This document shows positions 18,376-26,661 of a DNA stretch of 46,968 nt, piece after piece. Location of the stretch: positions 1,209 to 48,176 of IMG/VR virus record IMGVR_UViG_3300030117_003126. One strand, written 5' to 3'. A program made the translations under genes and the position numbers. Origin of the DNA: a virus. Every line of letters starts with the position of its first letter. Positions within the stretch are counted from its first letter, which is position 1. Below the pieces are notes generated by a model, which was not told the origin of the DNA, made no database searches, and saw only the letters and a list, made by a program, of their open reading frames with translations.

Positions 18376-21300
18376 TGGAAATCAAGTAATACCTAAATGG
18401 GAAGAGACAACGGAAGTCGTACCATCTTGGGATGAAACTACACCATTAACTGACGAAACAGAAGAACAAGAAAATATTTTTGGTTCTTTTGGTAAAAGTA
18501 AGATACAATATACAGACCAAAATCTTAGTGAAGTTAGCGATACTTTATCAAGTAATCTCCAAAGTCAAAAAGAAGAATTATCTGCAAATCAAGATAGAGT
18601 AGTTGCTGAAACAGAAACAATTGAAGCACCTAAGCAAGAACCAAAAGATAGAGGACTTTTTTCAAAATTAGGTGAAAAAGTGACTCGTAATATGCAAAAC
18701 AGTAAGCTCAATCAATTGGCTTATTTGGCTTATACAAATTTCCCTGGCGCACCTTCTGTAGAAGAAATTAAAGAATTAAAGAAAGAATACAATGAAAGGG
18801 CTCAGAAAGACCCTATAAAAGCAGATAATTGGTTTGAAGATATATTACTTGCATCGGCTGGTTTTGTAGGTTCATTTGCGACTGGTGCAACAGAAGGTGG
18901 TGTCCCAGGTGCGGCTGCAGGAATGACAGGGGCTGCAATCGCAGGGACACTTAGCCCATTAGCTCCTCTTGCAGAAGAGGTTTTTACCATACCCGCCGCA
19001 GGTGCTGTTGGGTTTCAAACTGGTGCAAGTATATTTTGGGCTCAACAAGGGGCTGGTGAAGTAATGACGAATATGATTGACAGAGGAGTTGACTCAAAAC
19101 TTTCAGCCTACATGGGAACTCTCGCGGGTGTCCCTTATGCATTATTAGAAAAATTACAAGTAGGTAAATTAATTCCAAAATCTTTACAAAAAGAAGCGAA
19201 TGCCGTTGTGACGAAATCTGTTGCAAACACAATAAGTAAATGGACACAAAAATATGGTGAGTCGTATGTTACTAATATTGTTCAAGAAGATTTGCAATTA
19301 GCGACTACCGCACTCGCTGAAGAACTTGGTATTTTTTTAAAAAACAAAGTTGATGATGGCGATATTGAACAAAGAACATTGGTTGGGTTTTTTGATGAAT
19401 TAACACAAACAACAATTGAAGCCGCAAAAGGATTAATTCCTTTAACGGTTGGTCAAATTACAGTAGACGCTGGAGTTGGAAGTTTAAAACCACAAGACGT
19501 AATGAGTGGAATAATAGATACTAAGGATAAAATTGAAGAACAACCCTTAGTTGAAGAAAAACAGCCAAAAACAGAGGTTTCGCCAAAAACCGAGCCTGTA
19601 GAAGCACCCATAGAAGCCGAAACTCAAGTTGAGCCAGACCAAGTATCACCTGAAATTGAGCCTAAAGTAGAAAGTGAAGTAGACCTCGATAGGGATGCAC
19701 CAACACCTCAAGATGTAGAAACAGCACCTGAAGTAACAGATGAGGTAACTCCAGAAATAACTGAAGAAACAATTGCCGAAGAAACAGAAGAAAGTATTTC
19801 TGATAGATTCAACGAAGGTAATGTAGACCAAAAAATATTTACTGAAAAAGTAGATGAAGATGCATTGTCTGATAGAAGGCTTCCTGGTGGTTCGGTAAGA
19901 AATGTTTATAATATTGATGGTAAAGTAATTAAAGTTGCTAAGAGCCCAAGAGGATTAGAACAGAATGTATCTATGGGGTTTGGTGATTATGATATTTTAG
20001 ATGGAAAAGTTCCAGAATTATTTGAGGTAGGTAAAGATTATATAGTAACTGAAAATGTCCCAAGAAATGATTCGGCTACAAGAGAGTTTTTAAAACCATT
20101 GCAAAAATTTACTGCACAAGATTGGGATAATAAAACATCAGAATTGCAAGAAGTTCTTAGGGAACTTGGTTTAGAAAGTTTTATGGATTATAATGTGTTA
20201 TGGAATGATTTTAAAGCATATAGAAATTGGGGGCAAAGAGAAAACGGTGAATTTGTATTACTTGATGAAGGTGCATTGAACAAAGAAGTTACTGCTACTT
20301 CAGAAATACCAAGTTGGGCAAGTCAAGAGTGGGAAGAAGTAAAGAGTATGCGCCGTCAACAACGCTCAATTTTAAGGCAACGTCAACAAGAACAAGAAAT
20401 TGCTGAACAACAAGAAGTTGAAGCCCCAGTAGAAACTGAAACCCAAGTAGAAGTTGAAAAACCAACAACAACGGGAAGAAAGGCTGAACAAAAAAATGTA
20501 TTAAATGAAAAGTATCAAAACGCATTAGACGCTCAAAATGCAGCACAAGCTATGTTATTACGCGATGATTTAGCTGGACAACAAAGAGTTCAAGCGCAGC
20601 AAAGTTTTGATAGAGCGACAAAATTATTAGAAGATTTAGAGTTAGAGGGTCAAACAAATAATATTGAAATCGATAACCAAATGACAGAAACGGATGCAAT
20701 AAAAGAAGTTGTTTCATTTTTCGAGGAAACAGACCCAGATGTAGACTATCAAGTTACATTAGATGAAACAAGGACAATTTATGATGCCGTAGAAGACCCT
20801 AAAAGCCCAGAAACATTAGAAAGTGCATTGTTAGCAGTTGAGAGTGCGGGTAAAGAATTAGAAGGTGTACCTTTAAGTGAAATAGAGTTGACTGGTGAAA
20901 ATTATCGTGAAGCTCGTGATGGTGGTTTAGTTGATGTTATAAAGATAAATAAAGGGGCTGATGTAGGGACTGTTGTAGAAGAAAGAAGTGAAGTGTGGTA
21001 TAGTAATCAAGAAGACACAGTAGAAGGTTTTGATGATAAAATAGGAGAATTAAGGGAAGAATATTATAAAGCAACAAAAGAAACAGATGATACAACCCAA
21101 AGTAATAAAGAATGGTTTAGTGATAGAGTTAAAGATTATGTTTTTTCTAAAAAAACAAGAAAGAACCTACCAAGTCGTTTAGTTAGGATTTTAGATAAGT
21201 TTAAAAAATACGCGAAAGAATTAACCAGAAAAGCTAAGAAATTTGGTGATTATGTAAAAAAGAATAAAGTTTCTTCAGAGTTGCAAGATATGTTACAGAG

Positions 21301-23761
21301 AAGTGTGACTGAGGGTATTCAAGTTCAACCAACAAAACAAAAAGCCCCAGGTTATGAAATGCGAAGAAGTAATAAGACTTCAAGAGAAAGGGCAAGAAGA
21401 GATGAACAAACACGAAGACGTACGCTAAAACAAAACTACGAAGATTTAAAGGCTGGCAATACCGCATTATACGATGCAGAAGTCGCAGAACAAATAGAAC
21501 GAGAAGAAAGGACTGGAGTTAAATCACCTATATATGCTGGTTCTATTAATGTTGATAAACAAAAGATTGATGATGTATTAAAATCATTTCAAATATCTTT
21601 AAGTAAACTGCAACCAAAGAAAAAAGTAAGCTGGGATGAAACAGGAAGGATTAGAGATGAAATCTTAAAAGACTTTGATAAAAGTGCAAGACTATTATTA
21701 AAAGCAAAAAGACAAGGCATATTAAAAACTGAAGAATTAGATGCATTGAGACAAATTCACGCTAATTGTCTTTATAGATTAAAAGAAATGGCAGAAACTT
21801 CTCCAGACCAAGCTGCATTTAGAGCAGTAGAAAATTTTTACAATGATATTTTTACAGTATTAAGTGATGTTAGTTCTGAGGCTGGTAGAACATTAAATAT
21901 TTTAAAAAGAGATGTGGCAGAACGAAGGTTGGGTGAAGCTATTGCAAAATTGGAAAATGGTATGAGTGAATATCAAAAAGAACAATTTGCAAATATAAAT
22001 GTAGAAAACCCTTTAGAAGTAATAAGATTTGCCGAAAGTCTTAAAAAACCAACACTTATGGATTATGTATATGAATTTTGGTATAATTCAATTTTATCAG
22101 GAATACCGACACATCTTGTTAACATAGGAAGTAATACGTTATGGATGTCGTTTCAAGTGCCACAAAGGGTACTGTCTGGTAGTGTAGATGCTTTGATTAC
22201 AAGGTTTAATGGTAAAAAAAGGTCAAGATACGTTAACGAAATAATTCCAATGATGGCTGGAATGAAAGAAGGATTTAAAAAAGGTAAAAAACGAGCTAAA
22301 GAGGTAATGAAAACTGGACAAATACCTATTGAACTTGACACAAAATGGGATTTGGAATTGGGTTCAAGTCAAGGTGCTTGGGCAAGGTCTCCAAGTGAAT
22401 TTATGAGAAATTTAGCACCTTATGTTTCTGTAGTTGGTCGGGCATTAAGGGCTATGGATGTATGGGCAAATAGTATTGCTTTTGACGCCGATATAAACGC
22501 ACAGGCAAAAAGAATCGCGAATCAAGAAGGATTAAAGGGTAAGGCTGCACAAGATAGAGAAACAGAATTAAGAAGAGAACCGAGTAATGATATGGTGGAA
22601 AATGCAAAAAGTTTCGCTAAGTACACGACCTTTATGGATAATCCTGGGAAATTAGCTCAAGGTGTAAGTGATTTAAGAAGTAAAACTCCTGGTGGTAGAT
22701 TTTTTGTGCCATTTGTAAATACACTTGCCAATATAACAAAAAGAGGTTACGAGTTTGTCCCAGGAATTGGTTTAATTAAAACAAAAAGTTTACAAGGAAA
22801 GGGTCAGTATCAAGATTCTGCAAGTGACATTATCGCTAAACAAGTTGTTGGTTCTGTACTCGCACTTGCATTACTTAGTAAATATGAAGATGAAGAGGTT
22901 ACTGGTGCAGTACCAGAAAATAAGGCTGAAAGAGAAGCGTTTTATAGGCAAGGTAAATTGCCTTGGTCAATAAAATTTGGTGATAAGTGGATAACTTATA
23001 GAAGAATAGAACCATTTAATACTGTACTTGCATCTGTTACCATTGCAGCAGAAACAATGAAGAAATATTCTGAAAATGAAATTGATAATGCAACTGAAAC
23101 TTTTTTTGAACTTGTAATGGGTTTAAAACAAAATTTTATAGATTCAACTATGTTAAAAGGAATTAGTGAACTTTTTGACGATAAAAGAGATAAGAATTTT
23201 TTTGAAAGATTACCAGGCACATTTATTCCATATTCTTCATTTTGGCGTTCAATAAATAGAAGTCTTGAGGTCACAATGGAAGGAGACGCAAATGCCCGTG
23301 AAGTTCAGAATATCGCGGATGGTTTTACACAAAATATTCCATTTGGAACTGTAAAATTAAAACCAAAAATGAATGTATGGGGAGAAGAAATAGTATTAGA
23401 AGGTGGTGTGTTAAGGCAATGGTTACCCTTCAAATATAGAACAGAAAAACCAGATGCATTAGAAAAAGAGTTAGAAAGAATTGGTGTTTATCCATCTATA
23501 CCAGAGCAAAAAATTGGGATATTTGATGAAAAAACATTAGGTACTGTAATGGTAGATGTGCCAGATGATATATATGAAAAATCAAGATTACGTTATGGAA
23601 GTGATTTACAAAAACAATTGACCGCCATATTATCAAAAACAAGAAAACAACGACCAGAAGTTGCTGCAAAAATAATGAATGACATCATTGTTTCCGCGAG
23701 AAAAAAACATAATGATATAGTTAGAGCAAAAGTTAGGGCTAGATTACCTAAAATTAAATAA
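18368..23761 (+). CDS. Giant internal virion/ejection protein with kinase-like domain
   Basis: A 1797-residue multi-domain protein. Residues 160-262 are a Gly/Ala-rich hydrophobic region (VPGAAAGMTGAAIAG) suited to membrane insertion. Residues 385-475 are an acidic Glu/Pro/Thr linker. Residues 500-635 read like a protein kinase fold: a glycine-loop-like GGSVRNVY, a beta-3-like KVIKVAKS, the hinge-like YIVTENVPRN, a catalytic-loop-like NDFKAYRNWG and a DFG-like LLDEGAL. Residues 680-1130 are coiled coil and basic. The C-terminal part (SILSGIPTHLVNIGSN near 1241) resembles the large polyvalent-protein domains of ejected phage proteins. It ends the late operon at a terminator. The ejection role is well supported by size and place; the kinase domain is inferred and may be inactive. 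Confidence 0.75.
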   Translation: MSNGNQVIPKWEETTEVVPSWDETTPLTDETEEQENIFGSFGKSKIQYTDQNLSEVSDTLSSNLQSQKEELSANQDRVVAETETIEAPKQEPKDRGLFSKLGEKVTRNMQNSKLNQLAYLAYTNFPGAPSVEEIKELKKEYNERAQKDPIKADNWFEDILLASAGFVGSFATGATEGGVPGAAAGMTGAAIAGTLSPLAPLAEEVFTIPAAGAVGFQTGASIFWAQQGAGEVMTNMIDRGVDSKLSAYMGTLAGVPYALLEKLQVGKLIPKSLQKEANAVVTKSVANTISKWTQKYGESYVTNIVQEDLQLATTALAEELGIFLKNKVDDGDIEQRTLVGFFDELTQTTIEAAKGLIPLTVGQITVDAGVGSLKPQDVMSGIIDTKDKIEEQPLVEEKQPKTEVSPKTEPVEAPIEAETQVEPDQVSPEIEPKVESEVDLDRDAPTPQDVETAPEVTDEVTPEITEETIAEETEESISDRFNEGNVDQKIFTEKVDEDALSDRRLPGGSVRNVYNIDGKVIKVAKSPRGLEQNVSMGFGDYDILDGKVPELFEVGKDYIVTENVPRNDSATREFLKPLQKFTAQDWDNKTSELQEVLRELGLESFMDYNVLWNDFKAYRNWGQRENGEFVLLDEGALNKEVTATSEIPSWASQEWEEVKSMRRQQRSILRQRQQEQEIAEQQEVEAPVETETQVEVEKPTTTGRKAEQKNVLNEKYQNALDAQNAAQAMLLRDDLAGQQRVQAQQSFDRATKLLEDLELEGQTNNIEIDNQMTETDAIKEVVSFFEETDPDVDYQVTLDETRTIYDAVEDPKSPETLESALLAVESAGKELEGVPLSEIELTGENYREARDGGLVDVIKINKGADVGTVVEERSEVWYSNQEDTVEGFDDKIGELREEYYKATKETDDTTQSNKEWFSDRVKDYVFSKKTRKNLPSRLVRILDKFKKYAKELTRKAKKFGDYVKKNKVSSELQDMLQRSVTEGIQVQPTKQKAPGYEMRRSNKTSRERARRDEQTRRRTLKQNYEDLKAGNTALYDAEVAEQIEREERTGVKSPIYAGSINVDKQKIDDVLKSFQISLSKLQPKKKVSWDETGRIRDEILKDFDKSARLLLKAKRQGILKTEELDALRQIHANCLYRLKEMAETSPDQAAFRAVENFYNDIFTVLSDVSSEAGRTLNILKRDVAERRLGEAIAKLENGMSEYQKEQFANINVENPLEVIRFAESLKKPTLMDYVYEFWYNSILSGIPTHLVNIGSNTLWMSFQVPQRVLSGSVDALITRFNGKKRSRYVNEIIPMMAGMKEGFKKGKKRAKEVMKTGQIPIELDTKWDLELGSSQGAWARSPSEFMRNLAPYVSVVGRALRAMDVWANSIAFDADINAQAKRIANQEGLKGKAAQDRETELRREPSNDMVENAKSFAKYTTFMDNPGKLAQGVSDLRSKTPGGRFFVPFVNTLANITKRGYEFVPGIGLIKTKSLQGKGQYQDSASDIIAKQVVGSVLALALLSKYEDEEVTGAVPENKAEREAFYRQGKLPWSIKFGDKWITYRRIEPFNTVLASVTIAAETMKKYSENEIDNATETFFELVMGLKQNFIDSTMLKGISELFDDKRDKNFFERLPGTFIPYSSFWRSINRSLEVTMEGDANAREVQNIADGFTQNIPFGTVKLKPKMNVWGEEIVLEGGVLRQWLPFKYRTEKPDALEKELERIGVYPSIPEQKIGIFDEKTLGTVMVDVPDDIYEKSRLRYGSDLQKQLTAILSKTRKQRPEVAAKIMNDIIVSARKKHNDIVRAKVRARLPKIK

Positions 23762-23764
23762 TTT

Positions 23765-23824
23765 GTAAGGCTCGTTCTTACGTCTTCGGGGAAAAGGGGG
23801 GTTATTGATTTAATCCCCTTTTTT
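23765..23824. terminator. Bidirectional terminator between convergent operons
   Basis: Two hairpins follow the late operon. GTAAG (23765-23769) pairs with CTTAC (23777-23781). AAAAGGGG (23792-23799) pairs with CCCCTTTT (23815-23822), which is followed by more T residues. The opposite strand also ends in a T-rich run (CCCCTTTT 3' of the stem), so the element can stop both converging transcripts. The 3' arm codes for the last residues of the leftward gene at 23810. Confidence 0.75.
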
Positions 23825-24049
23825 ATTTTCGCATAATTTACATTTTTTTCTTATTAACCCGTAAGTTGGTAGGTGGTCGTAAGAGTGAATAACACTACCA
23901 AATCCAATTTCCCAAGATTTTTCACAAATATAACAATATTTTAATTTTTTTGTTTCTCTTGTATGTTCATTTCTGGTTCTTTTTTTTGGTTTTTTACTAT
24001 TTTGTAAGAACTTATTTATGACCCATTCAATACTTACATTATCTCTCAT
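23810..24049 (-). CDS. Small zinc-ribbon protein
   Basis: A 79-residue basic protein with two Cys pairs, CYIC near residue 39 and CKLC near residue 71, and His residues between them, which fits a small zinc-binding fold as in HNH-like or zinc-finger miniproteins. No HNH catalytic signature is complete. It is the last gene of the leftward replication operon, and its end lies inside the terminator stem. The start overlaps the upstream mini membrane gene by 11 bases. Confidence 0.65.
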   Translation of the reverse strand: MRDNVSIEWVINKFLQNSKKPKKRTRNEHTRETKKLKYCYICEKSWEIGFGSVIHSYDHLPTYGLIRKKCKLCENKKGD

Positions 24050-24179
24050 CTAATTTTCTTTCAATTCTCGCTAATCTAATTATAATACTGATAAACATAA
24101 ACAGCATAAAGAAAACAAATAATTCCCAGGCTAACACCATAGGTTCTTGTTCAAAAAAAACTTCATACCAATATCTCAT
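24039..24179 (-). CDS. Mini membrane protein (46 aa)
   Basis: A 46-residue frame with one clear membrane helix (LFVFFMLFMFISIIIRL) and a charged C-terminal tail (RIERKLDER). Its ATG overlaps the upstream stop by 4 bases (ATGA), and its own stop overlaps the downstream start by 11 bases. The two couplings support translation. The function is unknown; early-operon mini membrane proteins of phages often act against host targets or superinfecting phages. Confidence 0.6.
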   Translation of the reverse strand: MRYWYEVFFEQEPMVLAWELFVFFMLFMFISIIIRLARIERKLDER

Positions 24180-24313
24180 TTTTTTCCTCTCCTTGTTTCA
24201 AGCCTTGAGACAAACCATAACCATAAGTGTGCAATAACTACTACTCCTAAGTTAATAAAAACAAACCATAATGTGTATATCATCCAATTTGGAATATCTA
24301 AAAACATCATCAT
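24176..24313 (-). CDS. Mini membrane protein (45 aa)
   Basis: A 45-residue frame starting at a run of three ATG codons that overlaps the upstream nuclease-like gene by 4 bases. It has one membrane helix (MIYTLWFVFINLGVVVIAHL) and a basic end (RLETRRGKK), giving an N-out, C-in prediction by the positive-inside rule. It is coupled to a second mini membrane gene downstream, so the two may work as a pair. No family is recognised. Confidence 0.6.
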   Translation of the reverse strand: MMMFLDIPNWMIYTLWFVFINLGVVVIAHLWLWFVSRLETRRGKK

Positions 24314-24696
24314 TTTTGTGGAAACTCCATAAACTCATAAAACCATAATCTATTTTTTGTTTGTCCGTTTTTTGCTCTTTTTAATGCAAGATTAATAAAA
24401 CTTTCTCCTAAAAATGGAACATAAGCAATTATATTTTGTGGTTCAAAATAAACTGCTAATATGTCAAAATCTCCTTTACTATATTTTCTAAGTCTAACTT
24501 CTATGGATGTATCTTTATTATAACCTGTTACTGTTTTAATTTGGACTTTAAAAAATCTATCTCCTCTGTCAACAATTAAATCAACACCTTTATCGTCAAC
24601 GACTGGGGTGTAAAGTTGGTATTCATAATTTTTAACAATATCATGTACGACTGCCGTTTCACCTATAGTTCCAAGCCTTACAGTTGAATGTCCCAT
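24310..24696 (-). CDS. PD-(D/E)XK nuclease-like protein
   Basis: A 128-residue protein with the core of small PD-(D/E)XK endonucleases: a helix with GETAV (Glu near residue 13), the strand KGVDLIVD carrying the acidic Asp (near 39), and FKVQIKT with the Gln-x-Lys pair (near 52-54), as in the PF11645-like group. Such proteins cut DNA, often as resolvases, repair or homing-type nucleases. It lies 12 bases downstream of the helicase loader in the replication operon. Specificity cannot be told from the sequence. Confidence 0.7.
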   Translation of the reverse strand: MGHSTVRLGTIGETAVVHDIVKNYEYQLYTPVVDDKGVDLIVDRGDRFFKVQIKTVTGYNKDTSIEVRLRKYSKGDFDILAVYFEPQNIIAYVPFLGESFINLALKRAKNGQTKNRLWFYEFMEFPQK

Positions 24697-24708
24697 CTCT
24701 GTAATGTA

Positions 24709-25287
24709 TTATTCTTCAACGATTCTTTCCTTTTTTTCACGAAAACTTACTCGTTTGAACTTACAAATTACAAAGTGTTCAATCAATCTATCTAATACCC
24801 TCGACCCATAAGTCTCGCGTATCATTTCCGCATTTAGATTAGTCGTTATTATGGTTCTTGATGTTGGATTACGTTTAATATAAGAATGTCTTTTTTCAAT
24901 GAGACCACCAAAATAATCATGTGAGGCTGGTGTAGATGGTTTTTCATCGCCTAAATCATCAATCATTAGACATTGGTTAATAAATTTATTATCATTCTTT
25001 CTATCTGCTTCCATCTTATCTATATACTCTGAACCAATAATTCTAATATGGTCTTTATAATGTTCCATTGCACTAATTAAAGACCATTTCATTGATTCTA
25101 TAGATGATGTTACAATCTGCTGCCCTAAATATGTTTTACCACTACCAACCATCCCAGTAAATAAATAATGAAATGGATTTCCATTGAATAAATCTTTTTT
25201 TACAAGTTTAATAATATTGGGATTAACAATTTCATAATTATTCCCAAGTTTTAAGTCACAACCATCAAAATTCTCTAATCTTCCCAA
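24709..25287 (-). CDS. DnaC/IstB-like AAA+ helicase loader
   Basis: A 192-residue ATPase with Walker A GMVGSGKT (residues 45-52), Walker B CLMIDDLGDEK (106-116), sensor-1 IITTNLN and a box VII-type GSRVLDRL that supplies the arginine finger. This is the layout of DnaC-type loaders, which place the replicative helicase on DNA. No phage helicase is visible, so it probably recruits the host DnaB together with the replication organiser at 37668. It overlaps the RusA gene by 13 bases. The short N-terminus (about 30 residues) may be a reduced helicase-binding part. Confidence 0.85.
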   Translation of the reverse strand: MGRLENFDGCDLKLGNNYEIVNPNIIKLVKKDLFNGNPFHYLFTGMVGSGKTYLGQQIVTSSIESMKWSLISAMEHYKDHIRIIGSEYIDKMEADRKNDNKFINQCLMIDDLGDEKPSTPASHDYFGGLIEKRHSYIKRNPTSRTIITTNLNAEMIRETYGSRVLDRLIEHFVICKFKRVSFREKKERIVEE

Positions 25288-25697
25288 TCATCCTCCACAA
25301 TTGTTATTCTTGTTCCTGGTTTTACCGCATATACCTTCTCCATTTGCACTCTGTATATTTGAGAATCGTCATTCCAAAAAACCTTATTACCAGCATCCAT
25401 TAAAAATTTTAACATATTATCGATGTCAGGTTTAATCTTATATGCAATAGGTGGATTAGGTTTTAATTCTTTTGAAAATTTACCAGTTCTATAATGTTTT
25501 TTTACATAAGGCATAGAAAACCTTATATATAAACTAATTGCCCCATTAAACGGCTCTTTAGGGGCTTCTGAACGCATTAACATTAATAGGTCTTCCTTGT
25601 CTTTCTTTGAAGGGTCGTAAACAAACCCCTTTTTAGTGTGCCTATGTCGTTGTTGTGCCTTTGGTTTACCCTCTATATTTATTTCAATTTGATTCAT
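25275..25697 (-). CDS. rusA: RusA-family Holliday junction resolvase
   Basis: A 140-residue protein matching RusA in length and motif: an N-terminal strand with GKPKAQQRHRHTKKG (residues 10-24), and the acidic active-site stretch KPDIDNMLKFLMDAGNKVFW followed by NDDSQI. In this family a dimer cuts four-way DNA junctions symmetrically using these Asp residues. Next to exonuclease, annealase and SSB-like genes, it would resolve recombination intermediates and debranch DNA before packaging. It overlaps both neighbours by 13-14 bases. Confidence 0.88.
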   Translation of the reverse strand: MNQIEINIEGKPKAQQRHRHTKKGFVYDPSKKDKEDLLMLMRSEAPKEPFNGAISLYIRFSMPYVKKHYRTGKFSKELKPNPPIAYKIKPDIDNMLKFLMDAGNKVFWNDDSQIYRVQMEKVYAVKPGTRITIVEDDWED

Positions 25698-25863
25698 GTT
25701 TCTTTGCAGTTACCCGAATATCAAGTATTTCAAGAATTTTAACAAGTTTTTTAACATTTTTTTGATATTCTAAATCATCCATATTCTTTGGTTTAGGAAT
25801 TATTAATTTAACATTTTCTCTTTCTTTCATATCCAACTCTAAAATAAAGGGTGCATTTGTCAT
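25684..25863 (-). CDS. Hypothetical 59-aa protein
   Basis: A 59-residue frame (start MTNAPFILELDMKERE) whose end overlaps the RusA start by 14 bases. The product is charged and probably helical (DDLEYQKNVKKLVKILEILD), with no known motif. The sequence AAAGAGG lies directly against the ATG, closer than usual, so the internal ATG at codon 12 may be the true start. Operon position and overlap are the main support. Confidence 0.55.
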   Translation of the reverse strand: MTNAPFILELDMKERENVKLIIPKPKNMDDLEYQKNVKKLVKILEILDIRVTAKKHESN

Positions 25864-25957
25864 CCTCTTTCAATAACCACAACTTTTTTAATTAAAAAAA
25901 CTGATAAAAAGGTTTGGTAGCCAACCATATTTACAACGAATACACCCTTATATTTAA

Positions 25958-26209
25958 TTAAAACGGTAAATCATCCTCTTCATTACCATTACTATCATTA
26001 TTGGGTTTATATTCATTTACTTTCGCGTAATGAGTTGCACCCTTATCACTTTTTTCCCTACGTTTACAAATTGTAACATTCAACCACCCATCTTCATTTG
26101 CGTGTTCTTTAAATTCATCTCCATGTATTGCCATATTTAAAATGGTATCCCCATTGTCAAACTGATGTTCTTTAATTGAACATTTGTTTATATATACAGT
26201 TTCACTCAT
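25958..26209 (-). CDS. Small ssDNA-binding-like protein with SSB-type tail
   Basis: An 83-residue protein that ends in EEDDLPF, almost identical to the acidic tip (DDDIPF) by which bacterial SSB recruits repair and replication proteins. The body (YINKCSIKEHQFDNG, then LNMAIHGDEF and LNVTICKRRE) alternates strands as in an OB fold but is shorter than ordinary SSB (about 110 before the tail). It lies in the recombination operon close to RecT and RusA. The tail is seen directly; the ssDNA-binding role is inferred. Its start overlaps the upstream gene by 8 bases. Confidence 0.62.
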   Translation of the reverse strand: MSETVYINKCSIKEHQFDNGDTILNMAIHGDEFKEHANEDGWLNVTICKRREKSDKGATHYAKVNEYKPNNDSNGNEEDDLPF

Positions 26210-26396
26210 TGTTTTTCCTTTTATCGATTAGTTTTACGATTGCAATTGCAGTATAGACCATTCCATCTAATATTTCTTCCAATGCTTCTTGTTGCCAATC
26301 CCTTCCATCATTAGGGTCTATTTCTTCATTGTATTCTCGTTTGCCTTTTTCAATTCTATCTGCAATTAAGTCTATAATTCTTTTATTCATACTCAT
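26202..26396 (-). CDS. Small helical protein, weakly MazG-like
   Basis: A 64-residue helical protein with RDWQQEALEEILDGMVYTAIAI. Glu residues spaced on one helix and an Asp on the next recall half of a MazG-type nucleotide pyrophosphatase, but it is too short for a full domain and lacks clear metal-site pairs. It may simply be a structural helper. It is coupled by ATGA to the AT-hook miniprotein upstream and overlaps the SSB-like gene by 8 bases. Confidence 0.6.
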   Translation of the reverse strand: MSMNKRIIDLIADRIEKGKREYNEEIDPNDGRDWQQEALEEILDGMVYTAIAIVKLIDKRKNNE

Positions 26397-26518
26397 TTGA
26401 ATGGTGACTCTAAAAATTTTTTTAATCCATCTCTTACTTTTTTGAAAAACAAATCTTCTTTCCCTCTAAAATTATTAGGAATGTTTTTCTTTTTTTTAGG
26501 TCTTCCTACTTTCCCCAT
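26393..26518 (-). CDS. AT-hook-like miniprotein (41 aa)
   Basis: A 41-residue, very basic protein starting MGKVGRPKKKKN. Gly-Arg-Pro flanked by basic residues is the core of an AT-hook, which binds the minor groove of AT-rich DNA, fitting this AT-rich genome. It has a strong AAGGAGAG site and is the first gene after a probable promoter. It ends with an ATGA overlap. A DNA-binding or nucleoid role is inferred from the motif and charge. Confidence 0.6.
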   Translation of the reverse strand: MGKVGRPKKKKNIPNNFRGKEDLFFKKVRDGLKKFLESPFK

Positions 26519-26605
26519 TTTCTCTCCTTATTTTTGGCGTGTGGGGGGAAGGAAAGTGGAGCTAACCCTCCCCCCTCTCTTACTCAGGGTAAGAAATTGA
26601 ACCTT

Positions 26606-26639
26606 ACTATATTTATTGTAGTGTAGTTGTGAGTGTAAA
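26606..26639 (-). promoter_or_regulatory. Predicted sigma70-type promoter for the replication operon
   Basis: On the minus strand TTTACA (26639-26634) is followed after 17 bases by ATAAAT (26616-26611), continuing into a second possible -10, TATAGT. It lies 90 bases upstream of the AT-hook gene. The leader between them is purine/pyrimidine biased (runs of G and C around 26550-26580) and could fold. Confidence 0.45.
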
Positions 26640-26661
26640 GTCCAATTATGATGGATAAATC

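Noticed and set aside
23765-23781. GTAAG/CTTAC stem as an independent terminator
   Set aside because: Its stem is only 5 bp and no T-run follows; it is listed only as part of the larger terminator.
26397-26600. 67-codon frame on the + strand
   Set aside because: It lies opposite the AT-hook gene, which has a strong ribosome site and operon coupling on the other strand.
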